Shown: positions 1 to 7,341 of the stretch, in pieces
Layout of the letters: each line of letters begins with the position of its first letter
How positions within the stretch are numbered: position 1 is the stretch's first letter
NCBI RefSeq assembly: GCF_003008595.1
Contig: NZ_CP027669.1
Location: 2,108,001-2,172,000, forward strand
Source: Simplicispira suum
GTDB taxonomy: Bacteria > Pseudomonadota > Gammaproteobacteria > Burkholderiales > Burkholderiaceae_C
Reading direction: 5' to 3'
Length of the DNA stretch: 64,000 nt
The notes under the pieces: model-generated
Seen by the model: only the letters and a program-made list of their open reading frames with translations
What the model was told of the DNA's origin: nothing
Database searches by the model: none
Made by a program: the position numbers and the translations under genes

Positions 1-227
1 CCGGCACCGGCCGTATCTGCGCAAGCAGTTTCGGCAGGGGTAGGGCGGCCTCGGAGACAAGCGCCTAGTGGCGTGAGTTGGAAGTTCGTTTCAGAAAGCT
101 GCCGGGAATCGCCGCCATGCCGCGTTGCACACCCGCGCGATAGCTCCGGCCATCGCTGTGGTGTACGCCTTGCTTGACGACGATTTCGACACTTTTTCCT
201 TATTCAACCTGCTTCCAACCCACCACA
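1..227. other. Left-edge region without a recognised gene
   Basis: No recognisable gene lies between the window edge and the stop of the first glutathione S-transferase gene. The only coding-like feature is a 33-codon minus-strand frame at 192-91. It starts with GTG, follows an AAGGA-like sequence, begins V-S-K-S-S-S-S-K and ends at TGA. It has no family I recognise and may be chance. Confidence 0.3.
91..192 (-). CDS. Possible small ORF (33 aa), unrecognised
   Basis: A short minus-strand frame starts with GTG at 192 and ends with TGA at 91. A purine-rich AAGGAAAAA stretch lies just before the start and could serve as a ribosome binding site. The product would be basic (V-S-K-S-S-S-S-K at the N-terminus, R-V-C-N-A-A-W-R-R near the end) with no signal peptide and no known domain. 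It lies 35 bp after the glutathione S-transferase gene on the same strand, so it could be co-transcribed. Length and composition are also compatible with chance. Confidence 0.12.
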   Translation of the reverse strand: MSKSSSSKAYTTAMAGAIARVCNAAWRRFPAAF

Positions 228-911
228 CTAGCGCTTCAAACGGTACGGCTCCTCAAATTCCCGGAAGTCCTGCTCCGCCTTCGCCGCAGCAATCCATTCC
301 TGCATCGCAGGCAAAGCTTCTACGCGCTGGATATACGCCGCAATGTGCGCCGGCACCGGCAGGCCATAGCGTGAGAGGCGCATGCAAACTGGCGCGTAAA
401 ACGCATCGACGATGGTGAACTTGCCCATCAGCATGGGTCCGCCGTGCCTTTCCAGCAGTTCGGACCACAGCTGCACCAGCCGCGCCACGTCGGCGCGCAC
501 GGCGGGGCGGTCGCGCCAGAGCAGGGCGCCGGCCTGGGCCAGGTCGGCCTCAATGTTCATCGGGCAGGCGCCGCGCAGCGCTGCAAAGCCTGAATGCATT
601 TCCGCGCAGGCGCTGCGGGCGACCGCGCGGGCTTTTGCCTCCTGCGGCCAGAGGTACTTGTCGGGGTACTGCTCGGCCAGGTATTCGGCAATCGCCAGGG
701 TGTCCCACACGGTCAGATCGCCGTCGACCAGCACCGGCACCTTGCCGGTCGGGGAGACGCCGGCAAGCGTCGCCTTGAACTGCGAGTCAGGATCGAAGCT
801 GTCAAAGCGCGCTACCACTTCCTCGAAAGGAATGCCCGCCTGGCGCATCAGCACCCAGGGGCGCAGGGACCAGGAGGAGTAGTTCTTGTTGCCGATGTAG
901 AGCTTGGGCAT
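228..911 (-). CDS. Glutathione S-transferase family protein
   Basis: A 227-residue cytosolic protein of the GST fold. The N-terminal thioredoxin-like half begins MPKLYIGNKNYSSWSLRPWV; the S-S-W-S-L-R-P stretch sits where GSTs place the residue that activates glutathione. G-K-V-P-V-L-V-D and the T-L-A-I-A-E-Y-L helix match the cis-proline and glutathione gamma-glutamyl binding sites. The all-helical C-terminal half follows from about residue 85. The first residues resemble the YfcF-like bacterial subgroup, but the substrate cannot be told from sequence. ATG at 911 is preceded by AAGG. Upstream is a transcriptionally unrelated acyl-CoA dehydrogenase gene separated by a dispersed repeat. Confidence 0.9.
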   Translation of the reverse strand: MPKLYIGNKNYSSWSLRPWVLMRQAGIPFEEVVARFDSFDPDSQFKATLAGVSPTGKVPVLVDGDLTVWDTLAIAEYLAEQYPDKYLWPQEAKARAVARSACAEMHSGFAALRGACPMNIEADLAQAGALLWRDRPAVRADVARLVQLWSELLERHGGPMLMGKFTIVDAFYAPVCMRLSRYGLPVPAHIAAYIQRVEALPAMQEWIAAAKAEQDFREFEEPYRLKR

Positions 912-1040
912 GGTTTACCTTGGTGGGCAGAAAGTCGCCGACCATTGTGCGGCAATGCGTTTTTCCATGCTGTGATGTCGGACCTTAGACCTCGGACGGC
1001 GCACGCAGGGTTGGCCTGCACCAGTGCACCCGTGGAACCG

Positions 1041-1099
1041 GCCTTGCCGGGCCACTGGGTGCGTCCCCCTTGGGGGAAGATGCGAAGCGTCTCAGGGGG
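1041..1099 (-). repeat. Dispersed repeat family A, copy 1
   Basis: Read on the minus strand it begins CCCCCTGAGACGCTTCGC, followed by a C5/G5 hairpin (TTCCCCCAAGGGGGACG). It lies directly after the stop codon of the acyl-CoA dehydrogenase gene. It shares the core CCCCTGAGTCGC...TTCCCCC...GGGGGACGC with copies near 3.9, 9.9, 14.4, 36.1, 40.9 and 45.7 kb. Confidence 0.75.
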
Positions 1100-2782
1100 T
1101 CAATCGAGTTTTGGCGTGGCGCGCTCGATGATGGCAGCCACATCCACCCCGCGCGGCAGGGCGCCGTAGTTGAAGCTGCCTTCAGGCGCCAGGCGCGAGG
1201 CGCAGAACGCATCGGCCACGAAGGCCGGGGCGCTGCGCACCAGGAGCGACGCCTGCAGCGCCAGGGCCATGCGCTCGACGATGTGGCGGGCGCGGTATGG
1301 CAAGTCGGCGGTGTCGGCAAATTCCTTGCCCAGATCGCGCACATGCTCGTCCAGCAAGCGGTTCTGGCCCTGGGTGTGGCGCAGTTCGGTAAAGAGCGCG
1401 TCCACCACCTCGGGGGTCTTGTCCATGGCGCGCAGCACGTCGAGGCACTGGATGTTGCCGCTGCCCTCCCAGATGGCGTTGACCGGTGCCTCGCGGTACA
1501 GGCGCGGGAACATGCTGTCTTCCATCACGCCGCTGCCGCCTATGCATTCCATGGCCTCGTAGGCATGGCCGGGCGTGCGCTTGCAGATCCAGTACTTGCC
1601 CACGGCGGTCACCAGGCGCACCAGCAGGTCTTCGTGGCGGTCCTCGCGGTGGTCGAGCGCGCGCGCCACGCGCATCGAGAGTGTCATGGCGGCCTCGCTC
1701 TCCAGCGCCAGGTCGGCCAGCACGTTCTGCATCAGCGGCTGCTCGTTCAGGCGGGCGCCAAAGGCACTGCGGTGCGCGCAGTGGTGCAGCGCCTGCGATA
1801 ACGCCATGCGCATGCCGGCGCTCGAACCCACCATGCAGTCGAAGCGCGTCATGGCGACCATCTCGATGATGTTGCGCACGCCGCGCCCTTCTTCGCCGAC
1901 CATCCAGGCCAGCGCGCCGCGCAGCTCGGTTTCGCTCGATGCGTTGGAGGCGTTGCCCATCTTCTTCTTCAGGCGCAGCACCTGCATGGGGTTCTTTGTG
2001 CCGTCCGGGCGCCAGCGCGGCAGCAGGAAGCACGACAGGCCCTTGTCGGTGTGTGCCAGCACCAGGAAGGCGTCGCACATCGGTGCCGATACGAAATACT
2101 TGTGGCCCACCAGCTCATACGCCTGGCCGGGGCCGCCCTGGCCCACGGGGTAGGCGCGCGTGCTGTTGGCCTGCACGTCCGAGCCGCCCTGCTTCTCGGT
2201 CATGGCCATGCCAATGGTCACGCCCTGCTTTTGCTCCACCGGCACATTGCGCGGGTCGTACACGCGGGCAGTGATCTTGGGCTCCCAGAGCGCGGCCAGG
2301 TCGGGCTGCAGGCGCAGCGCGGGAATGGCGGCAAAGGTCATGGTGACGGGGCAGCCGTGGCCTGCCTCGACCTGCGTGTGCAGGTAGTTGCCGGCAGCGC
2401 GCGCCACATGGGCGCCGTCTTTCGGGTCGGTCCAGGGGGAGGAGTGCAGTCCGTGCTGTATGGCTGTTCCCATGAACTGGTGGTAGGCGGGGTGGAACTT
2501 CACCAGATCGATGCGGTTGCCAAAGCGGTCGTGCGTCTCGAGCTCGGGCTGGAATTTGTTCGCCAGATTGCCCTGCTCCAGGTAGTCGGCCGAGCCGGTG
2601 AGCTGACCGAACTGGTGCAGCTCGGCGTCAGCCCAACTTGCGCCCTCGCGCTGCACGGCTTCGCGCAGCGCGGTGTCCTGGGCGTACATGTTGTAGTTGG
2701 CGAGCTCGCAGGAGACGTTCTCGACCACATGGGTGTTGGCCAGGTAGCGGGTGTTCAGGGTGGTGTCGTCGATGGCTTTCAT
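1100..2782 (-). CDS. Acyl-CoA dehydrogenase, AidB/isovaleryl-CoA dehydrogenase-like
   Basis: A 560-residue flavoprotein of the acyl-CoA dehydrogenase superfamily. Typical blocks are M-T-E-K-Q-G-G-S-D-V near residue 190 (FAD/substrate region), G-H-K-Y-F-V-S-A-P, R-L-K-K-K-M-G-N-A-S-N-A-S, and E-C-I-G-G-S-G-V-M-E-D with I-W-E-G-S-G-N-I-Q near the C-terminal third. The E-K-Q-G-G-S-D-V block and the length of about 550 residues match the AidB branch (DNA-alkylation response) better than short fatty-acid dehydrogenases. The substrate is unknown; a broad fatty- or branched-chain acyl-CoA role is equally possible. The start MKAIDDTT at 2782 is chosen because AAAGGAGA precedes it; the frame stays open upstream but overlaps paaX. 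It lies 37 bp after the PaaX-type regulator gene, probably one operon. Confidence 0.88.
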   Translation of the reverse strand: MKAIDDTTLNTRYLANTHVVENVSCELANYNMYAQDTALREAVQREGASWADAELHQFGQLTGSADYLEQGNLANKFQPELETHDRFGNRIDLVKFHPAYHQFMGTAIQHGLHSSPWTDPKDGAHVARAAGNYLHTQVEAGHGCPVTMTFAAIPALRLQPDLAALWEPKITARVYDPRNVPVEQKQGVTIGMAMTEKQGGSDVQANSTRAYPVGQGGPGQAYELVGHKYFVSAPMCDAFLVLAHTDKGLSCFLLPRWRPDGTKNPMQVLRLKKKMGNASNASSETELRGALAWMVGEEGRGVRNIIEMVAMTRFDCMVGSSAGMRMALSQALHHCAHRSAFGARLNEQPLMQNVLADLALESEAAMTLSMRVARALDHREDRHEDLLVRLVTAVGKYWICKRTPGHAYEAMECIGGSGVMEDSMFPRLYREAPVNAIWEGSGNIQCLDVLRAMDKTPEVVDALFTELRHTQGQNRLLDEHVRDLGKEFADTADLPYRARHIVERMALALQASLLVRSAPAFVADAFCASRLAPEGSFNYGALPRGVDVAAIIERATPKLD

Positions 2783-2819
2783 GGGAAGGTCTCCTTTGAG
2801 GCTGCAACAGGGCGGGAAA

Positions 2820-3665
2820 TCAGGCGACGCGCAGGCGCACCTTGCGGCTGACGGCGTCCGGGGCGGGCAGGGTGTCGTAAAAGCGGTTCCAGATGGCGCG
2901 GCCGGCCGCGTCGAAGGCGTGCACGCTGTCGATGAAGGCCTGGCGCAGGGCGCCGTCCACCATGGGCTCTGGCAGCAGCGGGTCGTACACCAGCTGGCGG
3001 ATGGCCGCGCCGCCCAGAAAGAAGGCTTCGCGTGCGGCCTGGTCAATGGGCAGGCGCGCTGCACTGGCCAGCCAGTTCTCCAGGCGCTGCCGCGTGGCGC
3101 GATAGCCTTGGTTGAGCGTGGCGCCATCCCACAGACTGTCGATGGTGGTTTCGGTGGCTGCGTCAAACGAGTTGCAACTGCACACCACGGCCGATGCTTC
3201 CAGTCCCAGGATGTGCAAACGCTGGCGGATGGCGGCAATGTCCGCCTCGATGTTGTCGGGTCGCAAATAGAAGTCGCGCTGCAATTCGGCAAAGCCCAGC
3301 AGATGCAGGGCGCGCTCGCGCTGTCGGCTGGCGCTGCGGTCGCTGCGTGCAAGCAACCCGCAGTGCACGGCCACGTACTGGCCAGTCCAAGGGCGCAGCC
3401 GCTGCGCCGCCTGGCGCCAGTTGGCTACGTCCTGCGCCAGCCCCTGTGCGGCTGGACCCAGGCGGTAGGTGCCGCGCTCGGTGGCCAGCACCATGTCCTG
3501 CGCGACCAGACGCGCCAGCGTGACGCGAACGTGGTTTTCGCTGATGCCAAACACCGCGCCCGCAGCCACGGCGTGGCTGACCGGCAGCGGGTTGTCGCTG
3601 CTGGCCAGCAGCAACTCAAGCAGCAGGTGCTTGGGCTGAGCCTTGGAGTTGACTTGATGGGGCAT
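2820..3665 (-). CDS. PaaX-family transcriptional regulator
   Basis: A 281-residue regulator with an N-terminal winged-helix domain (about residues 15-75: L-L-L-E-L-L-L-A-S then G-I-S-E-N-H-V-R-V-T-L-A-R-L as recognition helix) and the PaaX middle/C-terminal domain, with L-R-P-D-N-I near residue 137. PaaX proteins repress aromatic catabolic operons and release DNA on binding an acyl-CoA such as phenylacetyl-CoA. No paa genes are present; the only apparent target is the acyl-CoA dehydrogenase gene 37 bp downstream, so a local acyl-CoA-sensing role is inferred. A 9-bp inverted repeat sits 11-49 bp upstream of the ATG and is a likely auto-operator. Confidence 0.85.
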   Translation of the reverse strand: MPHQVNSKAQPKHLLLELLLASSDNPLPVSHAVAAGAVFGISENHVRVTLARLVAQDMVLATERGTYRLGPAAQGLAQDVANWRQAAQRLRPWTGQYVAVHCGLLARSDRSASRQRERALHLLGFAELQRDFYLRPDNIEADIAAIRQRLHILGLEASAVVCSCNSFDAATETTIDSLWDGATLNQGYRATRQRLENWLASAARLPIDQAAREAFFLGGAAIRQLVYDPLLPEPMVDGALRQAFIDSVHAFDAAGRAIWNRFYDTLPAPDAVSRKVRLRVA

Positions 3666-3675
3666 GGCGCCCTCA

Positions 3676-3714
3676 TATTACACAAAATATATTTTTTAGG
3701 AAATATGTGTAATA
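3676..3714 (-). promoter_or_regulatory. Candidate PaaX operator and promoter region
   Basis: TATTACACA at 3676-3684 and TGTGTAATA at 3706-3714 are perfect inverted arms separated by 21 bp, the size expected for a dimeric winged-helix repressor. The centre is AT-rich and could contain a -10 element. It begins 11 bp upstream of the paaX start codon, which suggests autoregulation of paaX and the acyl-CoA dehydrogenase gene. Confidence 0.6.
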
Positions 3715-3869
3715 AAACAGTGTGCGCGGATGCTTCGCTTTCTGCGCAACCATGCTTCGGGAATATTTTTCGCTTCGTCGGGCGTGGGTGCGACGGGGCT
3801 GTCAGCAGACACGGCATACGAGCCACCATGGCATGCAAATGTCGTTTGCACTCCGGGCGCTGGTATCCA

Positions 3870-3944
3870 ACCCCTTTCCGCATCGCGCAGCGAGGCGAGA
3901 GAAGGGGGAAGGGGGTAGGCGCGCAGCGCCTCAGCGAGAGGTAA
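3870..3944 (-). repeat. Dispersed repeat family A, copy 2
   Basis: A divergent copy just 3' of fthC. On the minus strand it reads GCTGAGGCGCTGCGCGCC, then CCCCCTTCCCCCTTCTCTCG and a GC-rich closing arm ending GGAAAGGGG. It keeps the same orientation relative to the upstream gene as the other copies. The rest of the 282-bp paaX-fthC intergenic stretch holds no gene that I can support. Confidence 0.65.
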
Positions 3945-3947
3945 CTC

Positions 3948-4520
3948 TCACACAGGCCAGACCACGCCGTTGTCGTTCAAGATGCCGTCCAGCGGCAGGT
4001 CGTGCGGCTCGGGTGCGAAATCGTCCAGAAAGCCCTGCGTGTAGCCCAGGCCTACGGTGACGGGCCTGGGCTGCAGTGTGGCCAGGGTGCGGTCGTAAAA
4101 ACCGCCACCGTAACCCAGGCGATAGCCTCCGGCTGCGTAGCCCACGCAGGGCACAAAGAGCAGCGTGGGCACGATGACTTCCGTGTCCTTGGGCTTGGGG
4201 ATGCCGTAGGCGTCTTCTTCCATTTCGCATCCGGGGTACCAGGCGTGGAAGGTGAGGGTCTTGTGTTGCTTGTTCACCACCGGCAGGCCAATGCGGCGCG
4301 GCTGGGGTTCGTCCAGCAGTTCGCCGTCTTCCTTCCAGCGGTGCAGCGCCGGCAGAGGGTCAAACTCGCCTTTGATGGGCCAGTAGGCGCCAATGACGGT
4401 GTCGGGACGGTCGACCAGCCAGATGCGCATCACGCGCTGCAGCAGGTCGGCGCGTTCGAGCCGGTCGGGCATATTCAGGCGCTGTTCTACCAGTGCGCGG
4501 CGCAAGGCTGCTTTGTCCAT
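3948..4520 (-). CDS. fthC: 5-formyltetrahydrofolate cyclo-ligase
   Basis: About 190 residues. It converts 5-formyltetrahydrofolate to 5,10-methenyltetrahydrofolate using ATP, salvaging an inhibitory folate. Family signatures are I-G-A-Y-W-P-I-K-G-E-F-D near residue 45 (folate site), a V-P-T-L-L-F-V-P-C-V-G-Y segment and the G-Y-R-L-G-Y-G-G-G-F-Y-D-R nucleotide/phosphate loop. ATG at 4520 (MDKAALRR) is preferred over the in-frame ATG at 4541, because the GGGGGG run then lies about 10 bases upstream and the longer start would overlap the divergent lytic transglycosylase gene. In many bacteria 6S RNA lies near this gene; I looked and did not recognise it here. Confidence 0.92.
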   Translation of the reverse strand: MDKAALRRALVEQRLNMPDRLERADLLQRVMRIWLVDRPDTVIGAYWPIKGEFDPLPALHRWKEDGELLDEPQPRRIGLPVVNKQHKTLTFHAWYPGCEMEEDAYGIPKPKDTEVIVPTLLFVPCVGYAAGGYRLGYGGGFYDRTLATLQPRPVTVGLGYTQGFLDDFAPEPHDLPLDGILNDNGVVWPV

Positions 4521-4535
4521 CACATAATTCCCCCC

Positions 4536-6536
4536 ATGCATTGGATGAAGATTCTGACACCCTTGGCCCTTTCACTTTCCCTCATGGGCATGGGGGGCAG
4601 CGCGCAGGCGCTGGCGGTGGGTGCGGCGCCCACTGCGGCAGACCAGGTGCTGATCGACATGCAGCAGGCGTTTCGCAAGAAGGACCGCGTGCGTTTGGCG
4701 CAGCTGCTGCCCCAGGCGCGCGGTCACGCCCTGGAGCCCTGGGCCGCGTACTGGGAGCTGCGCGCACGCCTGGAAGACGCGCAGGCCAGCGAGGTCGAAG
4801 CCTTTTTGCAGCGCTGGGCCGGCACCTACCAGGAGGATCGCCTGCGCAACGACCGGCTGCTGCTGCTGGGCCAGCGGCGCGAATGGGCACGCTTTAGCGC
4901 CCTGCACCCGCAGTTCCGCATGGGCGACGACCGCGAAGTGCGCTGCTATGCCATCACCATTGCGCAGATCGAGGGCCACCCCGCGCCGGATGCCGCTGCC
5001 GTGCTGCGGGAGAACTGGTTTGCCCAGCGCGATGCCGACGATGGCTGCACGCACGCGGCGGGCGAGCTGTTTTCAGCGAAGCTGTTGCCTGCCATCGACG
5101 TGTGGCGCAAGGCGCGCCTGTCGATCGAGGCCAACCGCGTGCGAGCTGCGCGGGATGCGGTCGCCATCGTGGCAACGGATTTGCTGCCACAGGTCACGCA
5201 GCTCAACGATGCGCCCACCAAGTTCCTGCGAGCGCGCGCCACGGCGCCGGGCCGTGAGCGCAAGGAAATCATGGTGCTGGCGCTGATCAAGCTGGCCACC
5301 AGCGACCCCGACAACGCGGCACAGATGCTGGATTCGAAATGGGGCGTGCACTTCAATGCCGAGGAGCGCAACTGGACCTGGGGCGTGATCGGCAAGCAGG
5401 CCGCGCTGCGCCTCTCGCCGACCGCAAGCGACTACTTTGCCAAGATCAGCCGCGACGCCGACCTGAACGACGAGCTGCTCGCCTGGAAAGTGCGTGCCGC
5501 CTTGCGCGCTGGTCAGTGGGACATGGTGCGCAAGGCGATCAACGCCATGTCACCCGAGGCGCAAAAGGACAGCGCCTGGGCCTACTGGAAAGCGCGTGCC
5601 TTGCTGCAAGGCCGGGTCAGCGATGCCGAACGCACCGAGGCCACCGCCCTGCTGCGCAGCATAGCCGGCCCCGGTGGCTTTTACGAGCAGCTGGCGCTGG
5701 AAGACCTGGGCGAGCGAATCAGCGTGCCACCCGCTCCCGCGCCGCTGACGGCCGAAGAAAAAGCGGCAGCGCGCGCCAACCCGGCGCTCAACCGCGGGCT
5801 TTACGCCATCCTGATCGGGCTGCGGCGCGAGGGCGTGCGCGAATGGAACTACGCCACCAACCTGCACGAACGTGGGGGTATGGGCGAACGCGAACTGCTG
5901 GCCGCTGCCGATTTCGCCTGCCAGTACGAGGTCTGGGACCGCTGCATCAACACCAGCGAGCGCACCGATACAGTGGCCGATTATTCGCAGCGCTACCCCA
6001 TGCCGTTCGAGGGCGCCGTGGTGGCGCACAGCCGCCAGGTGGGGCTGGACCCGGCCTACGTGTATGGCCTGATCCGCCAGGAGAGCCGCTTCATCATGGA
6101 CGCGCGCTCAGGCGTGGGTGCCTCCGGCCTGATGCAGGTGATGCCGGCCACGGCGCGCTGGACGGCGAAAAAAATTGGCCTGACCGGCTTCAGCACCGAC
6201 CAGCTCAATGACCGCGACACCAACATCACCATTGGCACCGCTTATCTGAAGCTGGCCTTGGACGACTTCGCCGGCTCCATGCCGCTGGCCGCTGCCGCCT
6301 ACAACGCCGGCCCCGGCCGGCCGCGCAACTGGCGCAATGGCCCGGTGCTGGACGCCGCCATCTGGGCCGAAAACGTGCCCTTCACCGAAACCCGTGACTA
6401 CGTCAAAAAGGTGCTCGCCAACACCACCAATTACGCCGCCCTGCTCACCGGCAAGCCCCAGTCGCTGCGCGAGCGCCTGGGCAAGATCGGTCCGCGCGAT
6501 GCGGCGGTGCCCGAGGTGAACAAAGATTTGCCTTGA
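4536..6536 (+). CDS. slt: Soluble lytic murein transglycosylase
   Basis: A 666-residue periplasmic enzyme that cleaves peptidoglycan glycan strands to 1,6-anhydromuramyl products. A signal peptide (M-K-I-L-T-P-L-A-L-S-L-S-L-M-G, cleavage near A-Q-A) precedes a long alpha-helical superhelix (about residues 40-470). The C-terminal SLT domain shows Y-G-L-I-R-Q-E-S-R-F with catalytic Glu near residue 516, G-A-S-G-L-M-Q-V-M-P-A-T-A and A-A-A-A-Y-N-A-G-P-G-R. Two ATGs (4536, 4545) are possible and neither has a clear ribosome binding site; the later one gives a more standard signal peptide. It is transcribed away from fthC with only about 15 bp between the start codons. Confidence 0.92.
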   Translation: MHWMKILTPLALSLSLMGMGGSAQALAVGAAPTAADQVLIDMQQAFRKKDRVRLAQLLPQARGHALEPWAAYWELRARLEDAQASEVEAFLQRWAGTYQEDRLRNDRLLLLGQRREWARFSALHPQFRMGDDREVRCYAITIAQIEGHPAPDAAAVLRENWFAQRDADDGCTHAAGELFSAKLLPAIDVWRKARLSIEANRVRAARDAVAIVATDLLPQVTQLNDAPTKFLRARATAPGRERKEIMVLALIKLATSDPDNAAQMLDSKWGVHFNAEERNWTWGVIGKQAALRLSPTASDYFAKISRDADLNDELLAWKVRAALRAGQWDMVRKAINAMSPEAQKDSAWAYWKARALLQGRVSDAERTEATALLRSIAGPGGFYEQLALEDLGERISVPPAPAPLTAEEKAAARANPALNRGLYAILIGLRREGVREWNYATNLHERGGMGERELLAAADFACQYEVWDRCINTSERTDTVADYSQRYPMPFEGAVVAHSRQVGLDPAYVYGLIRQESRFIMDARSGVGASGLMQVMPATARWTAKKIGLTGFSTDQLNDRDTNITIGTAYLKLALDDFAGSMPLAAAAYNAGPGRPRNWRNGPVLDAAIWAENVPFTETRDYVKKVLANTTNYAALLTGKPQSLRERLGKIGPRDAAVPEVNKDLP

Positions 6537-6544
6537 AGTTTTGG

Positions 6545-6605
6545 TATTTTTGGCCTCTAGCGCCCATTTCGTAAGCGTTGATAGCTATTATTATTGTAGC
6601 TATCC
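6545..6605 (+). repeat. Dispersed repeat family B, copy 1
   Basis: It reads GGCCTCTAGCGCCC then GTAAGCG and a second dyad, GATAGCTATTATTATTGTAGC, whose ATAGCTA/TAGCTAT ends can pair. Its GCCTCTAGCGC core is shared with copies at 13.4, 28.2, 34.9, 43.1 and 60.0 kb. It lies between slt and the second GST gene. Confidence 0.75.
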
Positions 6606-6636
6606 CCATGATTGAACAGGCTCTAAGATCGCGACC

Positions 6637-7326
6637 ATGCTCACCGTCCACCACCTTGAAACCTCGCGTTCGCAGCGCATCCTCTGGCTGCTGGAAGAAC
6701 TCGGCGTGCCCTACGAGCTGAAGGTCTATGCACGCGACCCGCGCACTCGGCTGGCACCGGCGGCGCTGCGCAAGGTGCATCCGCTGGGCAAGTCCCCAGT
6801 GATTACAGAAGACGGCGAGACGATTGCCGAATCGGGCGCCATCATCGAATACTTGGTGGAAACCCACGGCGCCCATGCCACCGGCGATCTGGCGCATTTG
6901 CAGCCCCGGCCCGGCAGCCCCGAGCACCGGCGCTGCCGCTTCTGGATGCATTACGCCGAGGGCTCGCTGATGAACTGGCTGGTGATGAAGCTGGTGTTCA
7001 CCAGCATTCCGCGCCAGCCCATGCCCTTTTTTGCCAAGCCCATTGCCCGCGCGTTGTGCGCCAAGGTGCAGCAGCAGCTGGTGGATCCCAATGTCGAAGC
7101 CGCAATGGACTTTATGGAAGACCACCTGGGCCGCCACCGCTGGTTCGCCGGCGAGCATCTGAGCATGGCCGATTTTCAGATGAGCTTTGCCGTCGAGGCG
7201 GCGCTCTCGCGCGCTGCCAAGTCCAAAGATTGCCCCAAGCTGCAGGCCTATTGCGCGCGCATGCAGGCGCGGCCGGCGTACCAATTGGCCATTGCCAAGG
7301 GCGGACCAGTGGTCATGGCCGCCTGA
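6637..7326 (+). CDS. Glutathione S-transferase (GstB-like)
   Basis: A 229-residue GST. The N-terminal thioredoxin-like domain (residues 1-80) has L-E-T-S-R-S-Q-R-I-L-W-L-L-E-E-L-G-V-P-Y, the glutathione-activating region with S-R-S-Q-R. H-P-L-G-K-S-P-V-I and A-E-S-G-A-I-I-E-Y-L follow, for the cis-Pro and gamma-glutamyl sites. The helical C-terminal domain includes W-F-A-G-E-H-L-S-M-A-D-F, the conserved N-capping and hydrophobic staple region. It detoxifies electrophiles with glutathione in the cytoplasm; the physiological substrate is unknown. It is unrelated in detail to the GST at the left edge. It converges with the AMP-ligase gene, 15 bp apart. Confidence 0.9.
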   Translation: MLTVHHLETSRSQRILWLLEELGVPYELKVYARDPRTRLAPAALRKVHPLGKSPVITEDGETIAESGAIIEYLVETHGAHATGDLAHLQPRPGSPEHRRCRFWMHYAEGSLMNWLVMKLVFTSIPRQPMPFFAKPIARALCAKVQQQLVDPNVEAAMDFMEDHLGRHRWFAGEHLSMADFQMSFAVEAALSRAAKSKDCPKLQAYCARMQARPAYQLAIAKGGPVVMAA

Positions 7327-7341
7327 CGGCGAATAGACGAC

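Noticed and set aside
3666..3947. Possible 6S RNA next to fthC
   Set aside because: 6S RNA is often linked to this gene, but I could not draw the long central-bubble hairpin here; the region holds a PaaX operator-like dyad and a family A repeat.
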